From Candidatus Segatella albertsiae (lineage in GTDB: Bacteria; Bacteroidota; Bacteroidia; Bacteroidales; Bacteroidaceae), in contig DKCU01000121.1 of NCBI GenBank assembly GCA_002451555.1, forward strand, positions 1-6,541: DNA of 6,541 nt, given 5' to 3'. The position numbers and the translations under genes were made by a program. This document shows positions 1-6,301 of the stretch, piece after piece (within the stretch, counting starts at the first letter, position 1; each line of letters begins with the position of its first letter). The notes under the pieces are model-generated. The model was not told the DNA's origin. It worked only from the letters and a program-made list of their open reading frames with translations, and did not search any database.

Positions 1-56
1 CTGATATAGATAGACACATTTAATTTATTGACCATAAATGTGTCTATCTATATCAG
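1..56. repeat. Perfect 22-bp inverted repeat (possible terminator of an upstream gene)
   Basis: Bases 1-22 and 35-56 are exact reverse complements, separated by a 12-nt A/T-rich loop (23-34). As RNA this gives a long uninterrupted stem on either strand. The stem starts at base 1, so it may continue to the left of the window. No T-run directly follows the right arm; the nearest is at 80-85. It may be an intrinsic terminator for an upstream gene, or the end of a repeat family or mobile element. One copy is not enough to choose. The inverted repeat itself is certain; its role is not. Confidence 0.85.
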
Positions 57-171
57 TATAAGTCACCCAAAAGTTCGACTTTTTTCGATACCATCGTACA
101 AATCTGCTTCTTTTATTGTTTACCATCCCACAACAAATGAAAATAATCGGAAATATCATCATTTTTAGGTA
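57..171. other. Intergenic spacer without recognisable gene
   Basis: This A/T-rich spacer lies between the left-edge inverted repeat and the promoter. It has a short weak stem (AAAAGT 69-74 with ACTTTT 78-83) followed by T residues, which could extend a termination region. A minus-strand open frame crosses 113-310, but it has no recognisable domain and runs through the plus-strand promoter, so I do not call it. I see no tRNA, no known riboswitch class and no clear Fur-type operator here. Confidence 0.6.
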
Positions 172-203
172 TTGCAAGATTCAAGGAAACTCCGTACCTT
201 TGC
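172..203 (+). promoter_or_regulatory. Bacteroidetes-type sigma-70 promoter for the operon
   Basis: A TTG at 172-174 is followed after 20 nt by TACCTTTG at 195-202, an exact match to the Bacteroidetes -7 element TAnnTTTG at normal spacing from the -33 TTG. Transcription would start near 208-212, about 260 nt before the receptor gene. A 5-bp dyad (AGGTA 167-171, TACCT 195-199) and a 6-bp dyad (TGCACC 201-206, GGTGCA 229-234) touch the element; they could be operator half-sites or chance. A weaker candidate (TTG 303-305, TATATTAT 325-332) lies inside the leader. No mapped start supports either, so this is a motif call. Confidence 0.65.
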
Positions 204-208
204 ACCCG

Positions 209-470
209 CAAAAATGACCGAGAGTACAGGTGCAGCAACAACGCATTGGCTCTCAGCCGAAACTGCATGGAATAAAAGCAACGGATAAGTGAGAAACAGT
301 CATTGCCCATATCATTCCTATCGCTATATTATATAATAAGGTGAAAGCCACAACCTTCAAGGCTGAAACCTCATTGTATTTTTATATCCTGAAGAATGTG
401 CTAGGCCCGACGTACAATTACTCCTTATGGTACCACAAATTATTACCCATCAAACGGCAATAACTTTGAT
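209..470 (+). other. Long 5' leader of the receptor operon with predicted hairpins
   Basis: This gene-free stretch lies between the inferred transcription start and the receptor ATG. Two hairpins sit side by side. The first (339-371) has AGGT and AGCC paired with GGCT and ACCT around a symmetric GAA/GAA internal loop and an 11-nt apical loop. The second (373-418) has ATTGTA paired with TACAAT. A 12-bp palindrome, TATTATATAATA, lies at 327-338, and TGGTACCA at 428-435. A 24-codon frame starts at 214, just after the inferred transcript start. None of the consensus sequences I know for cobalamin, TPP, FMN or SAM riboswitches is visible. No Shine-Dalgarno site precedes the ATG at 471, which is normal for this phylum. 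Confidence 0.4.
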
Positions 471-2669
471 ATGATAAGAAGCAACTATATACGTAGGGGC
501 GTGGTGGCTCTATGCATACTGATGACGACATTGGTGGCATACGCTCAGCACAGCACAGACTCCCTCTCAAACAATTACAGAAAGTCACAACATCAGGGTG
601 ACAAATTCAAGAAAACCCAGCACTTGGGCGAAGTAGTGGTTCGTGGAAACCAAGTAAAACGTGTCAACTCGTCGGCATTCAACGTAACGGCAGTTGACAC
701 CAGACGCTTGCGCAACACCAACCTCGACCTGGCGCATGTGCTCGACCGTGTTTCGGGCGTGAAAGTGCGTGAGGATGGCGGATTGGGCTCTGGCGTCAGC
801 ATCAACCTGAATGGTTTCACGGGCAAACATGTGAAACTCTTTATAGATGGCGTGCCGATGGATGGTGCGGCATCCAGTTTTGGCATCAATAATATTCCGG
901 CGAGTTTCGCCAACCGCATCGAGGTGTATAAGGGCGTAGTTCCTGTCGATTTCGGCGGGGACGCACTGGGCGGTGCCATCAACATCGTGACCGACCACTC
1001 GCCTCATACCTACGTGGATGCCACCTATAGCTATGGCTCGTTCAATACCCATCGCAGCAATCTCTCTCTCGGCTGGACGGGTAAGCAGGGACTCACCCTT
1101 CGCCTCAATGCCTACCAGAACTATTCTGACAACGACTACAAGGTGAAGACGCAATGGACTGACCTTGAGACCAATGCCGTGAGCAAGGACGAGGCTTGGT
1201 TCCGTCGATTCCACGACCGATACCACAACGAGGCGGTCATCCTACAAGTGGGTGTGGTCGATAAGAAGTGGGCAGACAAACTGCTCTTCGGTTTGAATTA
1301 TACCCATGAATATGCACAGATTCAGAATGCCAACTTGATGAAAATCGTGTTTGGCGGCAAATATCGCACGGCGCAAGGCTTGGCTCCCTCTCTGCTCTAC
1401 GAGAAGCGAAATATAGGTATCCCTGGTCTGAACTTCCGATTGTCGGCTCGGTACGACATGGTGAAGACCAATAATGTGGATACGCTCAGCCGTACCTATA
1501 GTTGGACGGGAGAGTTTCGGGAGAATGCTTACCAGGGCGAGGGAGTGCCTACACTCGCCGAGTTCAAGGGCTATACTTTCGCCGGTGTCGCCAACTTGAC
1601 TTACCACCTTGGCGACCAGCATTTCTTTACACTCAACGACACTTATACACACTATCGCCGTCGCACCACCAACAGCGCGGCAAACAGTGTGCAGCAAATC
1701 GCATCAACCTTTATGCGCCGCATCAACCAGAAGAACGTGCTGGGCTTGTCGTACAAGTTCCTGCCCAATGAGCATTGGAACTTGGTGGCTTTCCTGAAGT
1801 ATTACCATTCGCTTGTCAAGGGACCTGTGAACATAGCTACTTCGGGGCGTGCCGACTATGAGGAGCAAGAGCGTAGCACCGATGCCTTGGGATGGGGAGC
1901 CGCTGGCACTTACTTCTTGTTGGGCAAAGACTTGCAGGTGAAACTCTCCTATGAGCGCACCTATCGCTTGCCTACCGACCGAGAGCTTTTCGGCGATGGT
2001 GACTACGAGGATGGCAATGCCACCCTTCGTCCAGAGAAGAGCGACAACGTGAATCTGAACTTGGGGTATCAGCATACATGGAACGACGTGCATACGCTCA
2101 GTCTTGACGCAGGATTGAACTATCGCAACGTGCAGGACTACATCATCCGTACCATCGGACAAAAGGGTGTGGCTGTGAGCACCAACCATGGCAAAATATT
2201 GGGTCTCGGAATGGACTTCGGCGCACATTATTATTACAAGGACGTGGCAAGCATCGGTGGCAACTTCTCCATGCAGAACACTCGCAACAAGGAACGCCTC
2301 AACAGCATCGGGGCGGAATCGGTGACTTACAACGACCGAGTACCGAATCTTCCTTACACCTTCGGAGGTGCCGATGCCAGTTATACTTTCAAGCATGTGC
2401 TGGGAAAAGCTAATCGTCTGACCATCGGATGGAACATGAGATACGTGCATAAATTCTTCCGCTCATGGGCTGGCGAGGGTGCCAAGCTCTATGTGCCTAA
2501 CCAGGTGAGCCATGACGCCAACTTGGTGTATGCCATCCAGGGCGGTAGGTACAATGTATCGGTGGAGGCAAACAACTTTACCAATGCCTTGCTATACGAT
2601 AACTACAGTTTGCAAAAGCCGGGTCGCAACTTTAGCATCAAGTTTAGATATGTGTTTTATAAACAGTAA
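471..2669 (+). CDS. TonB-dependent outer-membrane receptor (XusA-like, probable siderophore/iron uptake)
   Basis: A 732-residue outer-membrane transporter that would import a large ligand using TonB/ExbBD energy. Seen in sequence: a signal peptide (residues 1-25, cleavage at AYA-Q26); a TonB-box-like LGEVVVRG (52-59); a plug domain (about 65-175) with VLDRVSGVKV (90-99), LFIDGVPMD (123-131) and RIEVYKGVVPVDFGGDALGGAINIV ending near 173 (split across the plug core); then a beta-barrel to the C-terminus with the family motifs YRLPTDRELF (498-507) and LRPEKS (519-524). Only about 25 residues separate the cleavage site from the TonB box, so the carboxypeptidase-like N-terminal domain common in Bacteroidetes SusC-type receptors is absent. 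That fits the shorter siderophore/heme/cobalamin receptor type. The start is chosen because it yields an intact signal peptide. It is followed after 54 nt, with no terminator, by a DUF4374 lipoprotein, an arrangement like xusA-xusB. The substrate is inferred, not shown. Confidence 0.92.
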   Translation: MIRSNYIRRGVVALCILMTTLVAYAQHSTDSLSNNYRKSQHQGDKFKKTQHLGEVVVRGNQVKRVNSSAFNVTAVDTRRLRNTNLDLAHVLDRVSGVKVREDGGLGSGVSINLNGFTGKHVKLFIDGVPMDGAASSFGINNIPASFANRIEVYKGVVPVDFGGDALGGAINIVTDHSPHTYVDATYSYGSFNTHRSNLSLGWTGKQGLTLRLNAYQNYSDNDYKVKTQWTDLETNAVSKDEAWFRRFHDRYHNEAVILQVGVVDKKWADKLLFGLNYTHEYAQIQNANLMKIVFGGKYRTAQGLAPSLLYEKRNIGIPGLNFRLSARYDMVKTNNVDTLSRTYSWTGEFRENAYQGEGVPTLAEFKGYTFAGVANLTYHLGDQHFFTLNDTYTHYRRRTTNSAANSVQQIASTFMRRINQKNVLGLSYKFLPNEHWNLVAFLKYYHSLVKGPVNIATSGRADYEEQERSTDALGWGAAGTYFLLGKDLQVKLSYERTYRLPTDRELFGDGDYEDGNATLRPEKSDNVNLNLGYQHTWNDVHTLSLDAGLNYRNVQDYIIRTIGQKGVAVSTNHGKILGLGMDFGAHYYYKDVASIGGNFSMQNTRNKERLNSIGAESVTYNDRVPNLPYTFGGADASYTFKHVLGKANRLTIGWNMRYVHKFFRSWAGEGAKLYVPNQVSHDANLVYAIQGGRYNVSVEANNFTNALLYDNYSLQKPGRNFSIKFRYVFYKQ

Positions 2670-2723
2670 GATAGAATTATATTAGACATACATTATAATT
2701 AATTCATAACATACATTTTAAGA

Positions 2724-4088
2724 ATGAAAAAGACTTATTTATCACTGTCGAAAATGGCAGTGACAGGGCTCTTCTTGTGCCTTTTTTCAGCGACAATAGG
2801 CATGACAAGCTGCAGTAGCAGCAGTGATTCACCAATCGATGACCCGACGCAAGGCGGTGGTTCTCAGGGCGGTGGCTCAGAATCGGGCGGCTCTGATTCT
2901 GGCGAGGCAGTACAGAATGGCAAGGGTTCTTACTTCATTGCCGTGAAGACAGACAATGGTACAGAATACATCATGCAGACCAACAGTTTGACTGCTGGCA
3001 ATCTCGATGTCAAGAACAATATCATGGAATTGCCCCAGACCGAATATACTTGGGTGTTCAACAACCACGATGCCATCGGTATGGTGTATCAACAACAGTT
3101 CGCTGGCTTGGGATATGGATTGCGTTGGGCTTCAGATGATGTCCCATTCTCCAAGCTCGGCGAGTTCCGTATCGACACACGATTCTCCAACTATGGCTTT
3201 TTCAATGGTCAGTTGCTCACCAGCGTAGGTGGACAGTTGTCGTCGGATGGCAAGCGTAACGATGGCGCAACCTTTGCCTTCTGGAATATCACGAATGATG
3301 GTGTGAAACTCGACCATACCAAGACCCTCTGGACGGAGGACATCACAGGCAATGGTCAGCAGGTAACCTTCTCCAGCATCATCGACAATGGCGACGGAAC
3401 TTTCCTCACGGCGATGGTACAGTCGGCTTTCCATCAGACGGGCACAGGCGACGGAAGCAGCATCGGCGAGGTGAAATATCCCGATAGCAGTTGGGTGGCT
3501 AAGATGGATAAGGACTTGAATGTGCTCAAAGTATATCGTGACGACCGCATCAGTTATGCGGCAGGTCAATATCGCTCGCAGGTGCTCCACGAGGTACACA
3601 AGGCAGATGATGGCACGGTATATGTATTCTCCAATGCCTTTAATACGGCGACTACTCGCAAGGCTGGTGCCATCCGCATCAAGAAGGGAGCGGAGGAATT
3701 CGACAAGGATTATTACTTCGACCTTCAGACACCAGCCGATGGCTATAAGTTCCGCCGAGTATGGCACATGACAGGCAGCAAGTTCCTTCTCGAAATCTAC
3801 AATGAGAAGACCATCAACACGATGACGGCTGGTCATCAGTTCGCACTCGTGGATATGGAGAACAAGAAGTTCACTTGGCTCAGTGGCATCCCTGCTAAGA
3901 ACCTCATCACATCGGGTTCGGAGACAGGTGGTGTTCCGATGTTCGCCGATGGAATCATCTATCTTCCTATCACCCAGTTTGGTCAGGATGCCAGCATCTA
4001 TCTTGTCAATCCAGAGACAGGTGTGGCAACCAAGGGTATCACCATCAAAGGTGTAACGGAAATCAGAACACTCGGAAAGCTCAACTAA
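2724..4088 (+). CDS. DUF4374-type surface lipoprotein, copy 1 (XusB-like)
   Basis: A 454-residue lipoprotein. The N-terminus has KK, a hydrophobic core and a lipobox MTSC with the lipidated Cys at 30. It is followed by a Ser/Asp run and a Gly/Ser-rich tether (about 44-61), which suggests anchoring at the outer membrane with the folded domain held away from it. From about residue 66 the repeated strand-rich segments look like a beta-propeller-type ligand-binding domain, as in DUF4374 proteins. The signature from 315 to 357 (GAIRIKKG, EFDKDYYFD, GYKFRR, GSKFLLE) recurs in the next gene. In Bacteroides thetaiotaomicron the related XusB, as I recall it, binds ferric enterobactin next to the receptor XusA, and I infer a similar partnership here. 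The start has AAGA directly upstream and gives the signal peptide. Family assignment is from pattern recognition; the ligand is unknown. Confidence 0.85.
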   Translation: MKKTYLSLSKMAVTGLFLCLFSATIGMTSCSSSSDSPIDDPTQGGGSQGGGSESGGSDSGEAVQNGKGSYFIAVKTDNGTEYIMQTNSLTAGNLDVKNNIMELPQTEYTWVFNNHDAIGMVYQQQFAGLGYGLRWASDDVPFSKLGEFRIDTRFSNYGFFNGQLLTSVGGQLSSDGKRNDGATFAFWNITNDGVKLDHTKTLWTEDITGNGQQVTFSSIIDNGDGTFLTAMVQSAFHQTGTGDGSSIGEVKYPDSSWVAKMDKDLNVLKVYRDDRISYAAGQYRSQVLHEVHKADDGTVYVFSNAFNTATTRKAGAIRIKKGAEEFDKDYYFDLQTPADGYKFRRVWHMTGSKFLLEIYNEKTINTMTAGHQFALVDMENKKFTWLSGIPAKNLITSGSETGGVPMFADGIIYLPITQFGQDASIYLVNPETGVATKGITIKGVTEIRTLGKLN

Positions 4089-4181
4089 GAGTTGGGGATC
4101 TCCTCTAATAGGAATATCAACTCCCTCTATTCATCAAGAAAATAAGTATTCATTTCAATAACGTAAAAAGAAGAAAGAACA

Positions 4182-5525
4182 ATGAAAAAGTTTTTCTATT
4201 CAGCTGCGCTCATGGCGCTTACAGCTTGCATGACTTTCACATCATGCTCGGACGATGACGACAACAACGGCGGTGGCTCTCAGGTCATCGATCCTAAGGA
4301 GGTTAGCTTCGTGGTAACCTCTGGCGACCCTACCACCGACCTCACTAGTGGCGTATATATGAAGGTATATAATGACCTCTCTACAGCCAAGACTGGTGAG
4401 AGCGTGTATGGCGCAAGCGATGCCGTGAAGAGTTTTGACAGTTTCACACAGGTTACTTACAATAAGACAAGCGGTGTCTTCACAGGTTATATCTATGCTC
4501 GTGGTGCTTCTGCCGATGGTATCGGAAGCTCGCAGGCTGGTCTGCGTAGCTATAAGGTAGAGAATGGCAAATTGGTGGAGTTGGCTTCTCCTGTCAAGGT
4601 TTCATCCTTCGGTAACACAGGTACTTTCGGTACTTATTCTTATGCAGCTCAGATAAGCAACCCATACGCCATGGTCATCGACAACAGTGGTGCAGGCAAC
4701 AACATCGCCGTTGGCTTGACCGACTATGCCATCGACGAGGTGAACCCGAATATCTCCAACATCGTGGATATGGGCAACAACCAGGTGGCTATGGTCTTGA
4801 ACTATAGCAATCGCGACTCTGCTGTAGTGGCTATCTGCGACTATTCTCTGAATATCAAGAAGATGATCTACGATAATAGAATCGGTACATCGGTAGGTGC
4901 CCAGCGTTCTGTTAGATACACCCAGAGTGGTACCGATGACAAGGGCAACATCTACGTATTCTCTGGTTCCAGCGCAACGGATAGCAAGGTAGGTGCGCTT
5001 CGCATCAACAAGGGCGAGACTGAATTCGACAAGAACTATAAGTTCGACATTCTCTCAGCATCCAACGGCTATCGTTTCCGCAAGGCATTCCACATCAGTG
5101 GCAGCAAGTTCCTCTTGGAGTTCTATCTCGACAAGGAGAAGTATGGCAATATGGATGCGTCAGGCAAGATGGCAGTGGTAGATATGGAAGCCAAGAGCTT
5201 GACTTGGGTTACTGGTCTTCCTGATGCCTCTACCGTATCATTCGGTTGGGGTGATGGCTATGCGGGTGCTTACTACTTGCCAGTGGCTGCTTCGACCAGC
5301 TTCAGCGGCGGTTCTGGTAGTGGCTCTGGCTCAGGTGATAGTTGGAACCACGGTGCCAAGTCTGCTGACAAGGCAGTATCTTCATACATCACTCGTGCCG
5401 ATGCAGCCTCTTCTTCTGTAGTTCCTATCATCTACAAGATTGATGCAACTACAGGTGTAGCAACTGCCTTCATGACATTTGGCAGTGGCGACTTGCTCAA
5501 GGCTATAACAATTCTTAAACAATAA
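4182..5525 (+). CDS. DUF4374-type surface lipoprotein, copy 2, with Gly/Ser-rich insertion
   Basis: A 447-residue lipoprotein and paralogue of the preceding protein. The signal peptide ends in the lipobox FTSC with Cys at 22. SDDDD follows at once, an acidic run resembling the lipoprotein export signals of Bacteroidetes, so surface exposure is likely. Residues 271-313 align without gaps to 315-357 of copy 1 (25 of 43 identical by eye: GxRI, KG, EFDK, GY, FR, GSKFLLE). The N-terminal half is much less similar. Near the C-terminus, between LP (366-367) and IYKID (417-421), lies an insertion about 40 residues longer than the matching loop of copy 1. It begins with a Ser/Gly repeat (375-385). The gene starts 93 nt after copy 1 behind an A-rich tract and is followed after 5 nt by the nitroreductase. 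Likely role: a second ligand-capture protein for the same receptor, perhaps with a different ligand. The role is inferred. Confidence 0.82.
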   Translation: MKKFFYSAALMALTACMTFTSCSDDDDNNGGGSQVIDPKEVSFVVTSGDPTTDLTSGVYMKVYNDLSTAKTGESVYGASDAVKSFDSFTQVTYNKTSGVFTGYIYARGASADGIGSSQAGLRSYKVENGKLVELASPVKVSSFGNTGTFGTYSYAAQISNPYAMVIDNSGAGNNIAVGLTDYAIDEVNPNISNIVDMGNNQVAMVLNYSNRDSAVVAICDYSLNIKKMIYDNRIGTSVGAQRSVRYTQSGTDDKGNIYVFSGSSATDSKVGALRINKGETEFDKNYKFDILSASNGYRFRKAFHISGSKFLLEFYLDKEKYGNMDASGKMAVVDMEAKSLTWVTGLPDASTVSFGWGDGYAGAYYLPVAASTSFSGGSGSGSGSGDSWNHGAKSADKAVSSYITRADAASSSVVPIIYKIDATTGVATAFMTFGSGDLLKAITILKQ

Positions 5526-5530
5526 TTATA

Positions 5531-6211
5531 ATGTATTTTTTCAAGTGTATGTGTAAACTTAAGACTTTGCTTGTGGCTGCGATAGCAGCCGCAAGCTTTG
5601 CTTCGGCAAATGCACAAACAGCAGTAAATGCAAAGAGCACTCTTCCTGGCAAGATGGAAGAAGCCGTGAAAGGCGATGATGTTGCCAAGGCCGTGATGCA
5701 GAACATCATGACCCGAACCAGCGTAAGAAAGTTTAAGCAGCAACCCGTGGAGGATGCCAAGATAGAAGCATTGCTTCGTGCCGGTATGGCTTCGCCTACG
5801 TCTGGCGATATGCAACCTTGGCATTTCGTGGTTCTGAAGGACAAGAAAGACATAGAGCAATATGCGGCATCCAATAAGTATCATGCCGAGGACATCAAGA
5901 AGACTCCTCTCTTCATCTTTGTTTGCGCCGACACGACTCGCATGGCAGAGGGACAGGGCAAGGAGCTCTGGATACAAGACCTTTCGGCTGTATCTGAAAA
6001 CATTCTTCTGGCAGCTCATGCCATGGGACTTGGAGCTTGCTGGACCACCATCTATCCTATCCAAAAGAAGGTGATGGGCATCTCAAGGACTTTGAAGTTG
6101 CCAGCCAACTTGATTCCTCTGAATGGCATTATCATCGGTTATCCCGACGAGCCTTTGCAGCCAAAGGACAAATGGGATGAGAAGAAGATTACTTGGGGGA
6201 TAGCAAAATAA
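5531..6211 (+). CDS. Exported nitroreductase-family protein (FMN-dependent oxidoreductase fold)
   Basis: A 226-residue protein with an N-terminal signal peptide (hydrophobic about 10-26, cleavage near ANA-Q29), so the domain should be periplasmic. The rest is a compact nitroreductase domain. RTSVRKF (62-68) is the usual FMN-phosphate-binding start; ASPTSGDMQPWHF (87-99) is the second flavin-contact segment; DLSAVSENILLAAHAMGLGACW (150-171, helix plus turn) and the GIIIGYP strand (199-205) complete the fold. Family members use FMN and NAD(P)H to reduce nitro compounds, quinones, flavins or ferric iron. The substrate here is unknown, and exported members lack an obvious NAD(P)H source. The start is 5 nt after the lipoprotein stop, indicating co-transcription. 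I kept ATG 5531 because A/T-rich sequence precedes it; ATG 5549 (Met7) gives an equally good signal peptide and cannot be excluded. It sits last in the operon, where a reductase would suit an iron-uptake system. Confidence 0.88.
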   Translation: MYFFKCMCKLKTLLVAAIAAASFASANAQTAVNAKSTLPGKMEEAVKGDDVAKAVMQNIMTRTSVRKFKQQPVEDAKIEALLRAGMASPTSGDMQPWHFVVLKDKKDIEQYAASNKYHAEDIKKTPLFIFVCADTTRMAEGQGKELWIQDLSAVSENILLAAHAMGLGACWTTIYPIQKKVMGISRTLKLPANLIPLNGIIIGYPDEPLQPKDKWDEKKITWGIAK

Positions 6212-6246
6212 GTTCTATCGGAAAGATTGAAATATCAGACAATAAA

Positions 6247-6285
6247 AATCCCCCATTTTAAGCTGATTTCTTAAAATGGGGGATT
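6247..6285. terminator. Bidirectional intrinsic terminator between convergent genes
   Basis: Bases 6247-6262 and 6270-6285 form a perfect 16-bp stem (core CCCCC/GGGGG) with a 7-nt loop. It lies in the 90-nt gap between two convergent stop codons, where a shared terminator is expected. Read on the minus strand, the stem is followed by a T-rich tract (complement of 6241-6248), making a classic intrinsic terminator for the HMA-domain gene. On the plus strand the hairpin is followed by AAAAC rather than T residues, so termination of the receptor operon may rely on the stem alone. Confidence 0.85.
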
Positions 6286-6301
6286 AAAACTAAGTGGATT
6301 T

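Noticed and set aside
113..310. Minus-strand 65-codon open frame in the upstream region
   Set aside because: It has no recognisable domain, crosses the plus-strand promoter and shows no start context. It is more likely a chance frame.
461..468. Exact TAACTTTG (-7-like) just before the receptor ATG
   Set aside because: There is no TTTG at the required distance upstream, and the transcript would start inside the signal-peptide codons.
209..470. Cobalamin, TPP or other known riboswitch in the leader
   Set aside because: None of the consensus boxes I know is present. GGCTGAAACC (361-370) only superficially recalls a TPP element and lacks the rest.
585..2450. Long minus-strand frames inside the receptor gene (585-1226, 1242-1697, 1704-2450)
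   Set aside because: They lie opposite a well-supported receptor, have unnatural Val/His/Ile-rich composition and no domains: antisense shadows.
2686..2717. 9-bp direct repeat ACATACATT (2686-2694, 2709-2717) between receptor and first lipoprotein
   Set aside because: Short and A/T-rich in a 54-nt gap. Without conservation it is probably chance.
3132..3836. Minus-strand 234-codon frame inside the first lipoprotein gene
   Set aside because: Antisense shadow of a gene supported by signal peptide, lipobox and a paralogue.
5432..6064. Minus-strand 210-codon frame opposite the nitroreductase
   Set aside because: The opposite strand encodes clear flavin-binding motifs; this frame has no recognisable features.
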